Below are positions 1 through 9,805 of a stretch of DNA of 64,000 bases, one piece after another (the first letter of the stretch is position 1; every line of letters starts with the position of its first letter). The DNA is taken from the NCBI RefSeq assembly GCF_024166365.1, contig NC_064831.1, forward strand, positions 52,453,768 through 52,517,767. The letters are read 5' to 3'. The notes below the pieces were generated by a model. The model saw nothing but the letters and a program-made list of their open reading frames with translations. It ran no database searches and was not told the DNA's origin. Source of the stretch: Elephas maximus indicus. Lineage: Eukaryota; Chordata; Mammalia; Proboscidea; Elephantidae. A program made the translations under genes and the position numbers.

Positions 1-411
1 TGAAACAAGTTGGGTTAAGAAACACTCACCTAGAACCCAGTGTTCAAGAAACCAATAATCTACTTTTCAATTCACCTGGGAAATTCTACTACAAAGAAAG
101 CCCTTAATTACTATGTAACTTAAATACATTTTTTTTTTTTTTACATAGCCAGGTAGAAATGACGCTTCCCCCTACCCGCCCCCCCCCCAATCAGGTCGTT
201 CACAGAGGCGGGACAGATTTCTATTTTGAAATAGCAAGATGTCCCAGGGCTTCTTCTCTGGAAGGAAGAAACACTGGGAACATCTGTTCCTTATGGGACA
301 ACCCACTGGAAGACCTTCCGGCTTGTTTCATCAGCAATTTTTGAAGACTTGGCTTTCAAGAGAATCATGTACCTTCTTAATGCAAAAGGAATCTTTTCCT
401 ACCAAATTGAA

Positions 412-566
412 AGCTAAATCCGCTGCCGTCTAGTCAATGCTGACATCTAGCAACCCTATAGGACAGGGTAGAACTGCCCTCTAGGGTTTCCAAGGAGCAG
501 CTGGTGGATTCGAACTGCCGACCTCTTGGTTAGCAGCCCAATGCACTAACAAGACTTCCTCCCAAG
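412..566 (-). mobile_element. AfroSINE-type SINE
   Basis: Antisense copy: CCTATAGGACAGGGTAGAAC, then AGGGTTTCCAAGGAGCAGCT, then TTGGTTAGCAGCC. The tRNA-like head is degraded. Confidence 0.85.
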
Positions 567-569
567 GTA

Positions 570-1036
570 TCTTCATAATACAAGAGGGTCTCTCACTTTG
601 CTATGACAACGAAGTATATACACTCACATCATATGTCTTCATACATAGGTATACATACTGTGTGTGTGCCTATGTAGGCAAGGATATGACACCATACCAC
701 ATCACTATATGGAAAGCTGTACATAGGAGTCCTAGCACTGGGCATGATTCTGAATAACTTTCGCTTTTTATAAAAAATTTTAAATCTATAAACTCTTCAG
801 TATTGATATAAATGACGAAGGGAGGGAAAGATAGATGAGGGTACTCTCTTCCTTTCCTTTCCATCTCCAAGCCAACTTGTCTTGTTTTCCTTTGAATGTA
901 AAAACGGCTTGGAGAACGGGATTGGGGGCAGTGAGTAGAGGAGGGGTTTGTTATTTTTAATCTTCCTTATCATTAAAGGATGGCAAAGGCAGACACCTAA
1001 GAACGAAAACGTCAATAAAACAAGATCATGACTAGA
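570..1036. other. no gene seen
   Basis: AT-rich flank downstream of C2CD4B with A/T and purine runs. Nothing recognised apart from the gene's likely cleavage region near 1030-1040. Confidence 0.5.
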
Positions 1037-1052
1037 AAACGAATAAATAACA

Positions 1053-1058
1053 TTTATT
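1053..1058 (-). promoter_or_regulatory. C2CD4B: polyadenylation signal AATAAA for C2CD4B
   Basis: Minus-strand AATAAA lies 84 nt past the stop codon, with T-rich sequence about 30-45 nt further on (plus-strand AATAAAAC near 1013). The predicted 3' UTR is short, about 100 nt. Confidence 0.6.
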
Positions 1059-1059
1059 T

Positions 1060-2340
1060 TTGTACCAAATAGCTGTCAATGTCCAAGAGTTCTCCAGCGG
1101 GCAGAAAGCGCCCCGAGGGGAGGGCCCGGGGCATGGGGCCCTCAGAGGAGCAGGAGGGAGCCCAGCAGCAGCTCGCCCTGGCCCAGCAGGCGGCCCCGCT
1201 CCAGTCCGCGGCCCTTGCTCCCGGCCTTGACGCGCACGGCCAGGCGGCGCACCTCGTCCTCCGTGAGCCCGTCGAAGCAGAAGTCCTGGTCGAAGGCGGG
1301 GTTGCGGCTGCGGCGGACCACGGCGCTGCGCTCCCTGCGCTTCTGGCCCTGCGGCTGCAGGACGAAGCTAAGCCGGCAGCCGACGGCGCAGGGCTCGGCG
1401 GCGCCCCCGGCCGGGCCCTCGGCGCGCAGCAGCCGGACGCGGAGGTGCCCACTGCCCGGGCAGTACTCGGCGGCCAGGCGCAGGGCTCCGCCGGCGCGGC
1501 TCAGAGTCACGGTGCCCTCGGCCTGCAGGCGCTCGGGCCGCGGCGGCGGGGATGCGGGTGGGTCCTGGGCGGGGGCCTCCTGGTCCTCGTCACCGCTGGA
1601 AACCGAGCGGGCGCGGGCCAGGCCGCCCCTCCTCCCTGCCCGCAGCGCGCGCCTCAACAGCCCGTCGGGGGCGCGCAGAAGGCGGTGGCCGCGGGGCCGG
1701 GAAACGAGCGTGTCCCAGAGCGGGCGGGGACGGCCGGGGGCGGCGGGGGCGCGGCTCGGGGCGCGCGGGCGGCCCGGGGGCGCGCGAGGGCCGTCCCCGC
1801 CGCCGGCGTAGGTGTGCGCCCGGAGCCGGGGCAGGAGCGCGGAGGCGCCGGGGCCCCCGAGGAAGAGCGACTCCTTGCGGCGGGTGTGCGGGCTCTCGAG
1901 CAGCGCGCAGAAGCCGTAGGCCGTGCGCGCGCGGGGCAGGTGCGGCAGGGAGAGCGCGGCCTGCGAGCGCGGGTCCCAGTCGGTGCGGCCGGCGCCCTGG
2001 TCCGCCCCGCGGGGCCACAGGTCCGGCTCCGCGGCGCAGCGCCGGGGCAGGGCGGCGGCGGCGGGCGGCGACTCGGGCGCGCAGGGCGCGGGCAGCCGCG
2101 GCGGAATGCAGAATTCGGGGATGCGGTCCGGGGTGAGCACGTTGTTGAAGGCCGGCTCCGGAGCCGCGCTGCCCGCGGCCGAGGCGCGGAACTTCCCGAG
2201 GAGCCGCATCCTCCGAGGCTGGGGCTGGCAGTGGCGGGAAGAAGGGCTCCTGCGGGGGAGAGAGGCTGCTGAGTTCTGGGCACCCGAGCTGTCGGACAGC
2301 CTTGGGCGCCGCGGACCCTTCCCCTGACCCTCTGGCTACA
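1060..2340. other. CpG-rich block over C2CD4B
   Basis: Very GC-rich and dense in CpG across the coding exon and 5' region. This explains the many long spurious ORFs here in all frames on both strands. It ends sharply at an A run near 2413. Confidence 0.8.
1142..2209 (-). CDS. C2CD4B: C2 calcium-dependent domain containing 4B (C2CD4B-like), complete ORF
   Basis: Intact 355-residue ORF with no frameshift. Residues 23-39 carry the family signature [16 protein letters not shown]. Residues 75-120 hold a second conserved block ([20 protein letters not shown], then [19 protein letters not shown]). Residues 135-225 are Pro/Arg/Ala-rich and low complexity, and 228-355 form the C-terminal C2-like domain ending [15 protein letters not shown]. 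The start (MRLLGKF) resembles C2CD4B rather than C2CD4A and has A at -3. The family (also called NLF1/NLF2 or FAM148) is described as nuclear-localised, cytokine-inducible in endothelium, and linked to the VPS13C/C2CD4A/C2CD4B type 2 diabetes locus. Basic clusters ([16 protein letters not shown]) fit nuclear location. The assignment to B over A rests on remembered family sequence. A gene-converted or single A/B ancestor copy is the alternative. Confidence 0.93.
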   Translation of the reverse strand: MRLLGKFRASAAGSAAPEPAFNNVLTPDRIPEFCIPPRLPAPCAPESPPAAAALPRRCAAEPDLWPRGADQGAGRTDWDPRSQAALSLPHLPRARTAYGFCALLESPHTRRKESLFLGGPGASALLPRLRAHTYAGGGDGPRAPPGRPRAPSRAPAAPGRPRPLWDTLVSRPRGHRLLRAPDGLLRRALRAGRRGGLARARSVSSGDEDQEAPAQDPPASPPPRPERLQAEGTVTLSRAGGALRLAAEYCPGSGHLRVRLLRAEGPAGGAAEPCAVGCRLSFVLQPQGQKRRERSAVVRRSRNPAFDQDFCFDGLTEDEVRRLAVRVKAGSKGRGLERGRLLGQGELLLGSLLLL

Positions 2341-2520
2341 GAAGAGCCCAGACCTCTGGGCCGGCCGAGCCGAGCTCTCGCTCACCCACAAACCCGCTCC
2401 GCCTCCCGCTCATAAAAAAAAAAAAAAAAATAGAGACTTAAAAAAATTAACGAATAGAAATCAGACCTCTTCCTCTTCTTCGGGTCGCTTAAGGACTCAA
2501 TCAGGCTCAGTGGCCTTCAC
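2250..2520 (-). other. C2CD4B: putative 5' UTR intron of C2CD4B
   Basis: On the minus strand a pyrimidine tract ending CTCTCCCCCGCAG sits just upstream of the ORF, placing exon 2 at 2249 and downstream. A candidate donor GGGAG/GTGAAG lies at 2520/2521. The intron would be about 271 nt and contain an 18-A run (plus strand about 2413-2431). A small non-coding first exon fits what I know of the family. The donor choice is inference; the acceptor is stronger. Confidence 0.55.
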
Positions 2521-2576
2521 CTCCCGGTCTGGGTTGGGGCGCCGGCTTCAGCACTGCGCCCGGGACAGAGACGCGC

Positions 2577-2606
2577 CTCTTATACCCTTAGCCTGAGCCC
2601 CGCCCA
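2577..2606 (-). promoter_or_regulatory. C2CD4B: C2CD4B core promoter: TATA box and Sp1 box
   Basis: On the minus strand TATAAGAG lies at 2584-2577, preceded by GGGTATAA context. A GC box (plus-strand GCCCCGCCCA, 2597-2606) sits about 13-20 bp upstream of it. Initiation would fall near 2550, giving a short first exon to about 2521. A TATA-containing promoter inside a CpG-rich block suits an inducible gene. Confidence 0.6.
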
Positions 2607-2619
2607 GCTGGCCCGGAGC

Positions 2620-3375
2620 CCAACACCTGGTGGCACTGGGCAGCCTGCCTTCCCGGCCACCCCCTCCTGACGACGCCGGGGACCTGCGGCTGGAGCTCAA
2701 GGCTGAGCGAAGCTGTCGCCCACAGCCACCCTCGGTTCTACCCTGGGAGCCCCGTCCACAGGCCTGGGGAAGGGGCTGGTGAAACGAAGGCGCCCCGTCG
2801 CCCTGCCAAAGAACTGGCAGCCGAACGTGTTTGCTGCCTGTCAGAGGAGAAGCACGGAGGAAACAGGAAGTTCCTCTGACTAGGAGTTAAATCCTGTCAC
2901 CCTGCCTGCGACCTGCACGCCCCAGGGCCTTCAGTTTTCCTGCTCCCACGCACCCACAGCAAACCGCCACGTGGTTGTCATGGTTCCGAGGTCCTACTTT
3001 CTTGCGCGTCTGTCTCCCTCTGCTGGACGGCGGCCTCCTTGAAGAGCACGGGGCCTAAGTATTGAAGTGGGTGACTGAATATGTAACAGAAATTTCTGAA
3101 TGGCTGCAGGCTCTGCCCGTCATCCTTTCACAGAAGTTGAGGCCTCTCGCTTGTGCCCTACAAATGACGCTTGATTTTTCCACTGACACTGGCTTTTGCT
3201 CCAGCGTGGAGATGCCGGGTTGCTTAGGGATCCAGAAGCTCTTCTTTTCACTTTTCAACCTTCATTTTCCAAGATGAGTAAACTGGAGGCCCAGAGGACT
3301 TGAAGAAATTCAGGGCTTCGAAGGGTTCCTTCTTGCATTTCTAACACATTCCCCGCTGAGAATGTTCTTTTCCAC
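2620..3375. other. C2CD4B upstream flank, unique sequence
   Basis: Moderately GC-rich to about 3050, then ordinary. It holds a weak CTCF-like match at 3013-3026 (minus strand CCAGCAGAGGGAGA). No ORF of interest. Confidence 0.4.
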
Positions 3376-3475
3376 CCCAGATATACTGAATCAGAATCTA
3401 TGTTTTAACAAGGTCCCCCACCTGATTCTTAGGCATAACTTCCTGGGAACTTGTTGAAAATGCAAACCGGAACCT
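3376..3475 (-). mobile_element. MER5A-like hAT element fragments
   Basis: Contains TACTGAATCAGAATCT, GTTTTAACAAGGTC and GGGAACTTGTTGAAAATGCA, characteristic pieces of MER5A, apparently two partial copies abutting. Confidence 0.65.
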
Positions 3476-3639
3476 CTTGGCAGCCCTGTGGAAACTCCGT
3501 AAAGGTTAAAAACAGCTAGTTAATGGCAGAACCTGGAACTATCAATTTCCTGTTTATTTGGCTTTGCAGGTGATGCTTCCTGTTACCTGAAATGCCCCCC
3601 CCTTTTTTTTTTTTTTTTTGCTTTTTCTCCCTGCAGGAA

Positions 3640-3815
3640 GTCTCATTTATTCTCCATAATTCAGCCCAGACATCACCCTCTTCCGGAACCTTTACCTAGC
3701 TGCCCGACTCACTCCCTCCATACTCTTTGTACCGTCATTGTTGCATTTGGTACACTGCTTTGGAATTTTGGGTTTTTCTCTCCTACTAGACTGTGAGTTC
3801 TTTGAGGACAGGAGC
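3640..3815 (+). mobile_element. L2 LINE 3' fragment
   Basis: CAGCCCAGACATCACC..., then TAGACTGTGAGTTCTTTGAGGACAGG is the L2 3'-end motif. A 17-19 T run lies just upstream. Confidence 0.65.
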
Positions 3816-3854
3816 TGACCTTACACAACCAGAGAGGAGTTTGGGGGGCCTATT

Positions 3855-4075
3855 ACAAAGAGTCTCTGAGTGGTGCAAACGGTTAAGAATTCAGCTACTG
3901 ACCAAAATGTTGGCAGTTTGAATCCACCCGTAGGCGCTTCCGAAGAAGGTCCTGGCAATCGACTTCTGAAAGATTACAGCCATTGGAAACCCTACGGCGC
4001 ACGGTTAATACGCTGAAACGCATGGGGTCGCCGTGAACTGGAATCAACTCTACAGCAGCTGGTTTGGTCTTTTGT
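3855..4075 (+). mobile_element. AfroSINE, long variant with middle insert
   Basis: Head AGTCTCTGAGTGGTGCAAAC, a middle insert with GTAGGCGCTTCCGAAGAAGG and TGAAAGATTACAGCC, then GGAAACCCTACGGCGCA and a TGGTTTGGTC tail. The insert makes it about 60 bp longer than the standard copies. Confidence 0.8.
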
Positions 4076-4753
4076 TATCATGAATATACAAAACAACATG
4101 AAATTAAAATCCAGATTCTGAGTCTGCCTCCATCCCAGATGTCCTACCCAAGGGACAAGCCTGGCAGTCTAATCTGTCTCTTATCCAGTTCCAGCATCTG
4201 GGGATACAATGCCAGGCAAGTAGTAAGTGCTCAGCAAATATTTGCTGAATTACATTGTGTCGAATTGATCTGCATTCGGGTCTCATGACTGTCAGGTGCT
4301 TTCAGCCGCATAGCTCTCCAACCGCGTTGGGCTGTTTCTTTCCCACAACAAACCAAAACAAACCAAACAGGAATGCATTGTTTCTGTTTTCTAGATAAGA
4401 AACCGAGGTTCAGACCAAGGGACTTTCTAATGGGCCTTCCTAAACCATTAGTTTCCCAGGCATTAATATTCCACAGAAGAGAAGGTAAGATACAGGGAAA
4501 TTATTTACACAGGGACAGACCCCAGCCATTCCGTCGTTTAACCCTAAGCTGCGGGCTGTCTCTACAGTTAAGAAGCCTGGTTTCCTTCCTGACTCTTAAA
4601 TCACATTGGGAGAAAGTGAAAAACAGCACTTAAGTGGAAACTCTGACTGCTCCAGTTGTTTCCTTATTTTGTGCCTTATGACCACACAAGGCCCACTACC
4701 ATATGGTGTTCAAAGCTTTGAACATTGTTATTTCAAAGAAACTATTCCATCAA

Positions 4754-4918
4754 CCTGGTGGCGTAGTAGTTAAGAGCTATGGCTGCTAACCAGAAGGTCA
4801 GCCATACAGATCTGCCAGGTGCTCCTTGGAAGCCCCATGGGGCAGTTCAACCCTGTCCTTTAGAGTCGCTATGAGTTGGAATCAGCTTGACTGCAAGGGG
4901 TTTGGTTTGGTTTTGGTT
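4754..4918 (+). mobile_element. AfroSINE with 11-bp target-site duplication
   Basis: Complete copy from CCTGGTGGCGTAGTAGTTAA to a GGTTTGGTTT tail. TATTCCATCAA is repeated at 4743-4753 and 4919-4929. It interrupts older sequence that continues as a MIR. Confidence 0.9.
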
Positions 4919-4929
4919 TATTCCATCAA

Positions 4930-5145
4930 TAATATTAACATTTACTGAACACACACTATATACTGGAAGTCATTAAATGCTTCATCTTTATGTTATATCT
5001 CATTTAATCTCTAAACCATCCCATAAAGAAGGTAAAACTATTAACCCTCATTTAGAGATTCAAAAACTGAGACTCACAGAGGATAAACCACTTGTCCAAA
5101 GCCTCTTACCCAGTAAAAGCAGAGCCGCAGTTCAAAGCGGGGTCC
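4930..5145 (-). mobile_element. MIR
   Basis: TTACTGAACACACACTATAT, then TTTAGAGATTCAAAAACTGA, ACTCACAGAGGATAA and CAGAGCCGCAG match antisense MIR in order. Confidence 0.75.
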
Positions 5146-5302
5146 CTCTGCTGGTCATCCTGTGTACTTACAACCATTCTCTCCTGCCCTGAAAGCCGCT
5201 TCTCCTGAACCCATCTCCTCTCTACCCGGCTAGGTAAAAGAAAGAGAGGCCCTCGTTCCAAGACCTTGGCTTGAAACTTACACACCCTACCAATTTTATT
5301 GT

Positions 5303-5530
5303 TCTTGTTATTAGCTGCCATTGAGTTGATTCTGACTCATAGCGACCCTATGGGTGCAGAGTAGAACTACTCCATAGGGTTTTCAAGACTGTGACCTTTT
5401 TCAGAAGTAGATTGCCGGGCCTGCTCCCTGAGGCACCTCTGGATGGGATTAAACTGCTCCTTTTTTGGCCACAAGTCAAGTGCAATATATTAAAGCATGA
5501 AATTGTCATAAGCAGATCCTTGTGCACAGT
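5303..5530 (-). mobile_element. AfroSINE variant with an extra shared 3' block
   Basis: Antisense tail (TAGCTGCCATTGAGTTGATT, TTTTCAAGACTGTGACC), then GGCACCTCTGGATGGGAT. It continues into CACAAGTCAAGTGCAATATA and a stretch to 5530 that recurs almost unchanged at 6822-6945, so it belongs to the same element or duplication. Confidence 0.75.
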
Positions 5531-5602
5531 ATCGTGTACCATTTGTAATAGAATCCCTGTCCTCCAGGACGTGTACCCATTCTCTTTACTTACACCATAC
5601 TT

Positions 5603-5750
5603 TGGTGCAGTGGTTAAGGGCTCAGGCTGCTAACCAAAAGGTCGGCAGTTTGAATCCACCAGCTGCTTCTTGGAAACCCTGTGGAGCAGTTCTACTCTGA
5701 CCTATAGGGTCTCTGTGAGTAGAAATCGACTCAACAGCAATGGGTTTTTG
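5603..5750 (+). mobile_element. AfroSINE
   Basis: GGTGCAGTGGTTAAGGGCTC, GCTAACCAAAAGGTCGGCAG, CTTGGAAACCCTGTGGAGCA, tail AGCAATGGGTTTTTG. Confidence 0.9.
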
Positions 5751-5839
5751 TTCCAAAAAAAAAGATTTGAGGTGATTTACACAACAAAGACCAGGGAACT
5801 TATCATCCACCACAGCCTGACACAGTGAAGACAGGTGCA

Positions 5840-6058
5840 GGGGATTCTGGAGTTTCTCACGCTTGGGTTCACAGTCCTGGCTCCGCCATTTTCTATGTGA
5901 GGGACCTTGGCCAAGTTAGTAAAGCCCTTTGAGCTGCGATCACACCTACAAAATGAGAGTACAGTACCTGCCTACTTCCTCCACTTGGTGAGGATTAGAG
6001 CACAATATACAAAGCACAAGGCACATAATAGGGCTTGGTAAACTTTGGTTATATTGCT
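5840..6058 (+). mobile_element. MIR
   Basis: CTTGGGTTCACAGTCCTGGC, GTGAGGGACCTTGGCCAAGT, GGTGAGGATTAGAGCACAAT and GCACATAATAGGGCTTGGTA follow sense MIR nearly end to end. Confidence 0.8.
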
Positions 6059-6244
6059 AAATTAATTTCTTTGGATTAAGTTTCCCATGCTAAACTTTCA
6101 AAATTACTTAGTTTGCTCAAGTACATTAAGTTTATATTTACATTTCAAAATACAGCTTTGGGAAAACCACTTATAAAAAACAAACGAGTTCCTTTTCTAC
6201 ACTGAAAGAGCATCAAAGAATGGCATGCTGCTTAGTATTAATAT

Positions 6245-6402
6245 ACTGGGGACGCAGTGGTTAAGAGCTCTGCTGCTAACCAAAAGTTTGTCTCTTTGAA
6301 TCCACCAGCCGCTCCTTGGAAACCCTGTAGGGAAGTTCTATTCTTCCTACGGGGTTGCAATGAGTCGAAATTGACTTGACGGCAATGGGTTTAGTTTTTT
6401 TT
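6245..6402 (+). mobile_element. AfroSINE
   Basis: GCAGTGGTTAAGAGCTCTGC, CTCCTTGGAAACCCTGTAGG, then TGACTTGACGGCAATGGGTT and a T run. Confidence 0.88.
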
Positions 6403-6676
6403 TTTAAATATTACTATTAAATGTTTCTAGAATTAACAAATGAAAATCAAGATTAATTAAATCAATTGCTTCTGTTTTGTTTTGTTTTTCACCTGCATGA
6501 GTGTGTGTGGACTCTTCGTTTGTCTTTCCAGATAACTGACTGATCTGTGGTTACCTTCTAAGTCTTCAGCTCATTAGGCTTTCTCCTTTGGTGTCGAGGA
6601 ATGGCCTCCTTTATGTTGGTAAAATATGCGCAGTACTTCTAAGCATTTGTGCAAACATTGACCTTATTTACACAGG

Positions 6677-7086
6677 GGAAAGAACATAAGATTTGGAGTC
6701 AAGACTAGGGCTGGAGTAATTGCTCAGCCCAGAACTAGTCGTGTGATCTCCGGCAAAGTGTCCTCTGAGTCTCGGCTTCCTCATCTATTAAAACAAGTAT
6801 TAGATAGGCGTGCTTGTTGTGTAGATAGCTGGGCCTGTTCTCCGAGGCACCTCTGGGTGGGATCAAACTGCCCTTTTTTTTGGCTACAAGTCGAGTGCAA
6901 TATATTAAACCATGAAATTGTCATAAGCAGATCTTTGTGCACAGCACAACATGCCCATCTGATACTTGTTTTATTGATGAGGAAGTTCAGACTCAGAAGC
7001 CCCTTTGTTGGAGATCACACAACTAGTTCTGGCCTGAGCAATTACTCCAACCCTGGTCTTGACTCCAAATCTTATGTTCTTTTCCC
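6677..7086. repeat. inverted duplication of a MIR segment (hairpin-capable)
   Basis: Left arm 6677-6821 (AGAACATAAGATTTGGAGTC..., then CAGAACTAGTCGTGTGATCT...) reappears reverse-complemented at 6943-7086 with roughly 85-90 percent identity. A 121-bp spacer separates them and is a second copy of 5409-5530. Each arm is a MIR 5' portion, but the arms are far more alike than two independent MIRs would be. Confidence 0.8.
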
Positions 7087-7384
7087 AAAGCAAAGCTTTC
7101 AGTTACTCATCACCCAGGGTATATATGAAATATACAGGGAAGTTTGCTTCTCAGCTAGAGCAGCTCATAGCAAATTGTCACAAGGAAGTAGCAGTGACTC
7201 GCCAAGTTTTAGGCAAATGTGCACGTATCAACAATTGCTGGCTTTTCTTCTCTACTTCTGCCCATTCTAAAATGCTGGTCCCAGAGGTTTTTGTCAGGTT
7301 TTTCTCCAATCCCCTTTCCTCACTTTATCCACCTTCTCGAATTCAAATATTCCATTCCCATGGCTGCAATTCACCCTGTCAGTG

Positions 7385-7512
7385 CCTGTCTCATCGTTTG
7401 CAATAATTGTGAATTCCTAACACATCAGGGTTGTTGTGAGGATGAAATGAGTAGAAACATGTAAATCATCTAGAATGATTGCCTGGGACATATAAAACGC
7501 TAAGTAAACGGA
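7385..7512 (+). mobile_element. MIR 3' portion
   Basis: GGGTTGTTGTGAGGATGAAA, then GATTGCCTGGGACATATAAA and CGCTAAGTAAACGG. It may be the missing 3' half of the MIR whose 5' half is at 6677-6821, since TTGTTGTG lies at both breakpoints. Confidence 0.65.
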
Positions 7513-8140
7513 AGCTACGATCGAGTGATAGAAAAACAACTTACAGAGTAACATACGCAACAGGGTCAGTTGTTTCTTTTCACTGACTGGGATGCCTTAG
7601 CAAAAGAAAAGCTTCTCCTATCTTCACAGATGAGCAATCAGACATTTGTCTGAATTCCTGTTTTCTGGCTCCCAGGTGAAGGTTAGTGTTTGTGTATTGT
7701 GAGCCAGGTGAAGATGGGCCAGCTTAGAGAACCTTCCATGTTCTGCACCATCTCTGGTTGGATAACAAAAGCCCAGCAAGGACCTGAGGATCAACCCTCC
7801 AAGTTGAAGAAATGATGGATTCTGGATCTACTATGACAGCTAGGGTTTTCCATTTCTGTTGGTGACTAACGCTCTACTCACATTCAGCATCCCAGAGGCA
7901 GAGGCATCTTGAAGAAAGCAGCATGGCCCCGTGGAAAGACTGTATATCACATGCATAAATACTGACAGCAGATAAGTCACCGTAGCTAGCCTGGCCCAGG
8001 GTGAGTGGAACCACAGGAGGCATTGCCTGGATTTGAAGAAACCTGAAAGCCTAGACAAAGGTATCTGCAAAGCAACCCAATGGACTGAAAACCAAAGCTA
8101 TCCATCTATCCCCAACCCTTTTCTCAGAGTTAAGACGTGG
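7513..8140. other. no gene seen
   Basis: Unique sequence of ordinary composition; no repeat or ORF recognised. Confidence 0.4.
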
Positions 8141-8141
8141 T

Positions 8142-8352
8142 GTATTGGTTGTTGTTAGTTGCCATCGAGTCAAATCTGACTCATGGCGACCCCATGTGTG
8201 CAGAGAGCTGGTCCACAGAGTTTTCAAGACTGTGACCTTCCAGAAGCAGATCTCTAGGCCTGCCTTCTGAGGCACCTCTGGATGGATTTGAACCATCAGC
8301 CTTTCAACTAGTAGTTGAATGCTTAAATATTTGTGCCACCAGGGACTCCACG
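8142..8352 (-). mobile_element. AfroSINE, long variant
   Basis: Starts with a GTT-rich end (TTGTTGTTAGTTGCCATCGA). It carries TTTTCAAGACTGTGACCTTC and a GGCACCTCTGGATGGATTTG block, and ends GTGCCACCAGGGACTCC. Confidence 0.88.
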
Positions 8353-8880
8353 GGGCCTAAATAGTGAAGTAACCTCCAATGACTAATGCAGAACACTTCT
8401 TGCTGCTCTTTACAAGTAAGAGTTCTAAATAATATGACATTTTTGTATGCCAAATACTATGAAGAAGTCCTTAGCTATTAAATATACAACTAAAAATTGT
8501 TTTCTTTGAAAGATGTAAATGTATCATACAAATGTTTTGTGAGGTCATATGTCATGGAAAATATATTTTGTTATAGTGCCCTAGCATCAGTTTGAGTTAT
8601 ATACATTTTGAGAAGGCAGAGATCTCAAGAAGGTTTTAATGCAACCTTTAGACACATCTTGGTGCTGAGCATATAATGGCCCCATTTGTTCCTAAGCAGA
8701 ACCCTCAGTTTCAAAAATGGCCCTACATGATAGAATTCTCCTATCCCATACCTGACCACAAAGGCGTACCTGCCTTCCCCACCAGGTGACAACTAAACAT
8801 CACATAAAGCAGCCCTGTTCTCAGGGTCTCTAGTTGATATCCATTCATCTTCTACATGATAGTCCTCCCAGAATGGGACT
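8353..8880. other. no gene seen
   Basis: AT-rich unique sequence between a SINE and an RTE copy; nothing recognised. Confidence 0.4.
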
Positions 8881-9805
8881 TGTTGTTGTTGTTAGGTGCC
8901 GTGGAGTCAGTTCCGACTGATAGCAACCCTTTGCACAACAGAAAGAAACGCTGCCCAGTCCTGAGCCATCCTTACAATCATTGTTATGCTTGAGCTCATT
9001 GTTACAGCCTCTGTGTCAGTCTACCTCATTGAGGGTCTTCCTCTTTTCTGCTGACCCCCGTACCCTGCCAAGCATGATGTCCTTCTCCAGGGACTGATCC
9101 CTTCTGACAACATGTCCAAAGTATGTAAGATGCAGTCTTGCCATCCTTGCTTCTAAGGAGCATTCTGGTTGTACTTCTTCTAAGACAGATTTGTTTGTTC
9201 TTTTGGTAGTCCATAGTATATTCAATATTCTTCGCCAACACCACAATTCAAAGGTGTCAGTTCTTCTTCGGTCTTCCTTATTCACTGTCCAGCTTTCACA
9301 TGCATATGATGCGACTGAAAATACTATGGCTTGGGTCGGGTGCGCCTTAGTCTTCAAGGTGACATCTTTGCTCTTCAACACTTTGAAGAGGTCCTTTGCA
9401 GCAGATTTACCCAATGCAATGCGTCTTTTGATTTCTTGACTGCTGCTTCCATGGCTGTTGATTGTGGATCCAAGGAAAATGAAATCCTTGACAACTTCAA
9501 TCTTTTCTCCGTTTATCATGATGTTGCTCATTGGTCCAGTTGTGAGGATTTTTGTTTTATGTTGAGGTGCAATCCCTACTGAAGGCTGTGGTCTTTGATC
9601 TTCATGAGTAAGTGCTTCAAGTCCTCTTCACTTTCAGCAAGCAAGGTTGTGTCATCTGCATAACGCAGGTTGTTAATGAGTCTTCCTCCAATGTTGATGC
9701 CCCGTTCTTCTTCATATAGTCCAGCTTCTTGTATTTGCTCAGCATACAGATTGAATAGGTATGGTGAAAGATGACAACCCTGATGCACACGTTTCTTGAA
9801 CTAAT
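8881..9805 (-). mobile_element. RTE (BovB-like) LINE, 5'-truncated, 3' end with (GTT)n tail
   Basis: Minus-strand pieces at 9788-9576 and 9531-9016 encode the end of an RTE reverse transcriptase: GCHLSPYLFNLYAEQI, catalytic YADDTTLLAESEEDL, then GEKIEVVKDFIFLGSTI and SYACESWTVNKEDRRR, ending in the ELWCWRRIL and FGHVVRRDQSLEKDIMLG blocks. A frame break separates RT from the C-terminal part. The 3' end is TTGTTGTTGTTAGGTGCC, the tail shared with AfroSINEs. The endonuclease and N-terminal RT are missing, so it is inactive. Confidence 0.9.

Noticed and set aside
1079-2272. 397-codon plus-strand ORF and other long ORFs over the CpG-rich block
   Set aside because: They are antisense or out-of-frame shadows of the GC-rich C2CD4B exon; only the minus-strand 355-residue frame carries family motifs.
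4754-4918. tRNA gene in the SINE heads
   Set aside because: The A/B-box-like heads belong to SINEs with tails and target-site duplications; no cloverleaf or terminator of a functional tRNA gene was found.
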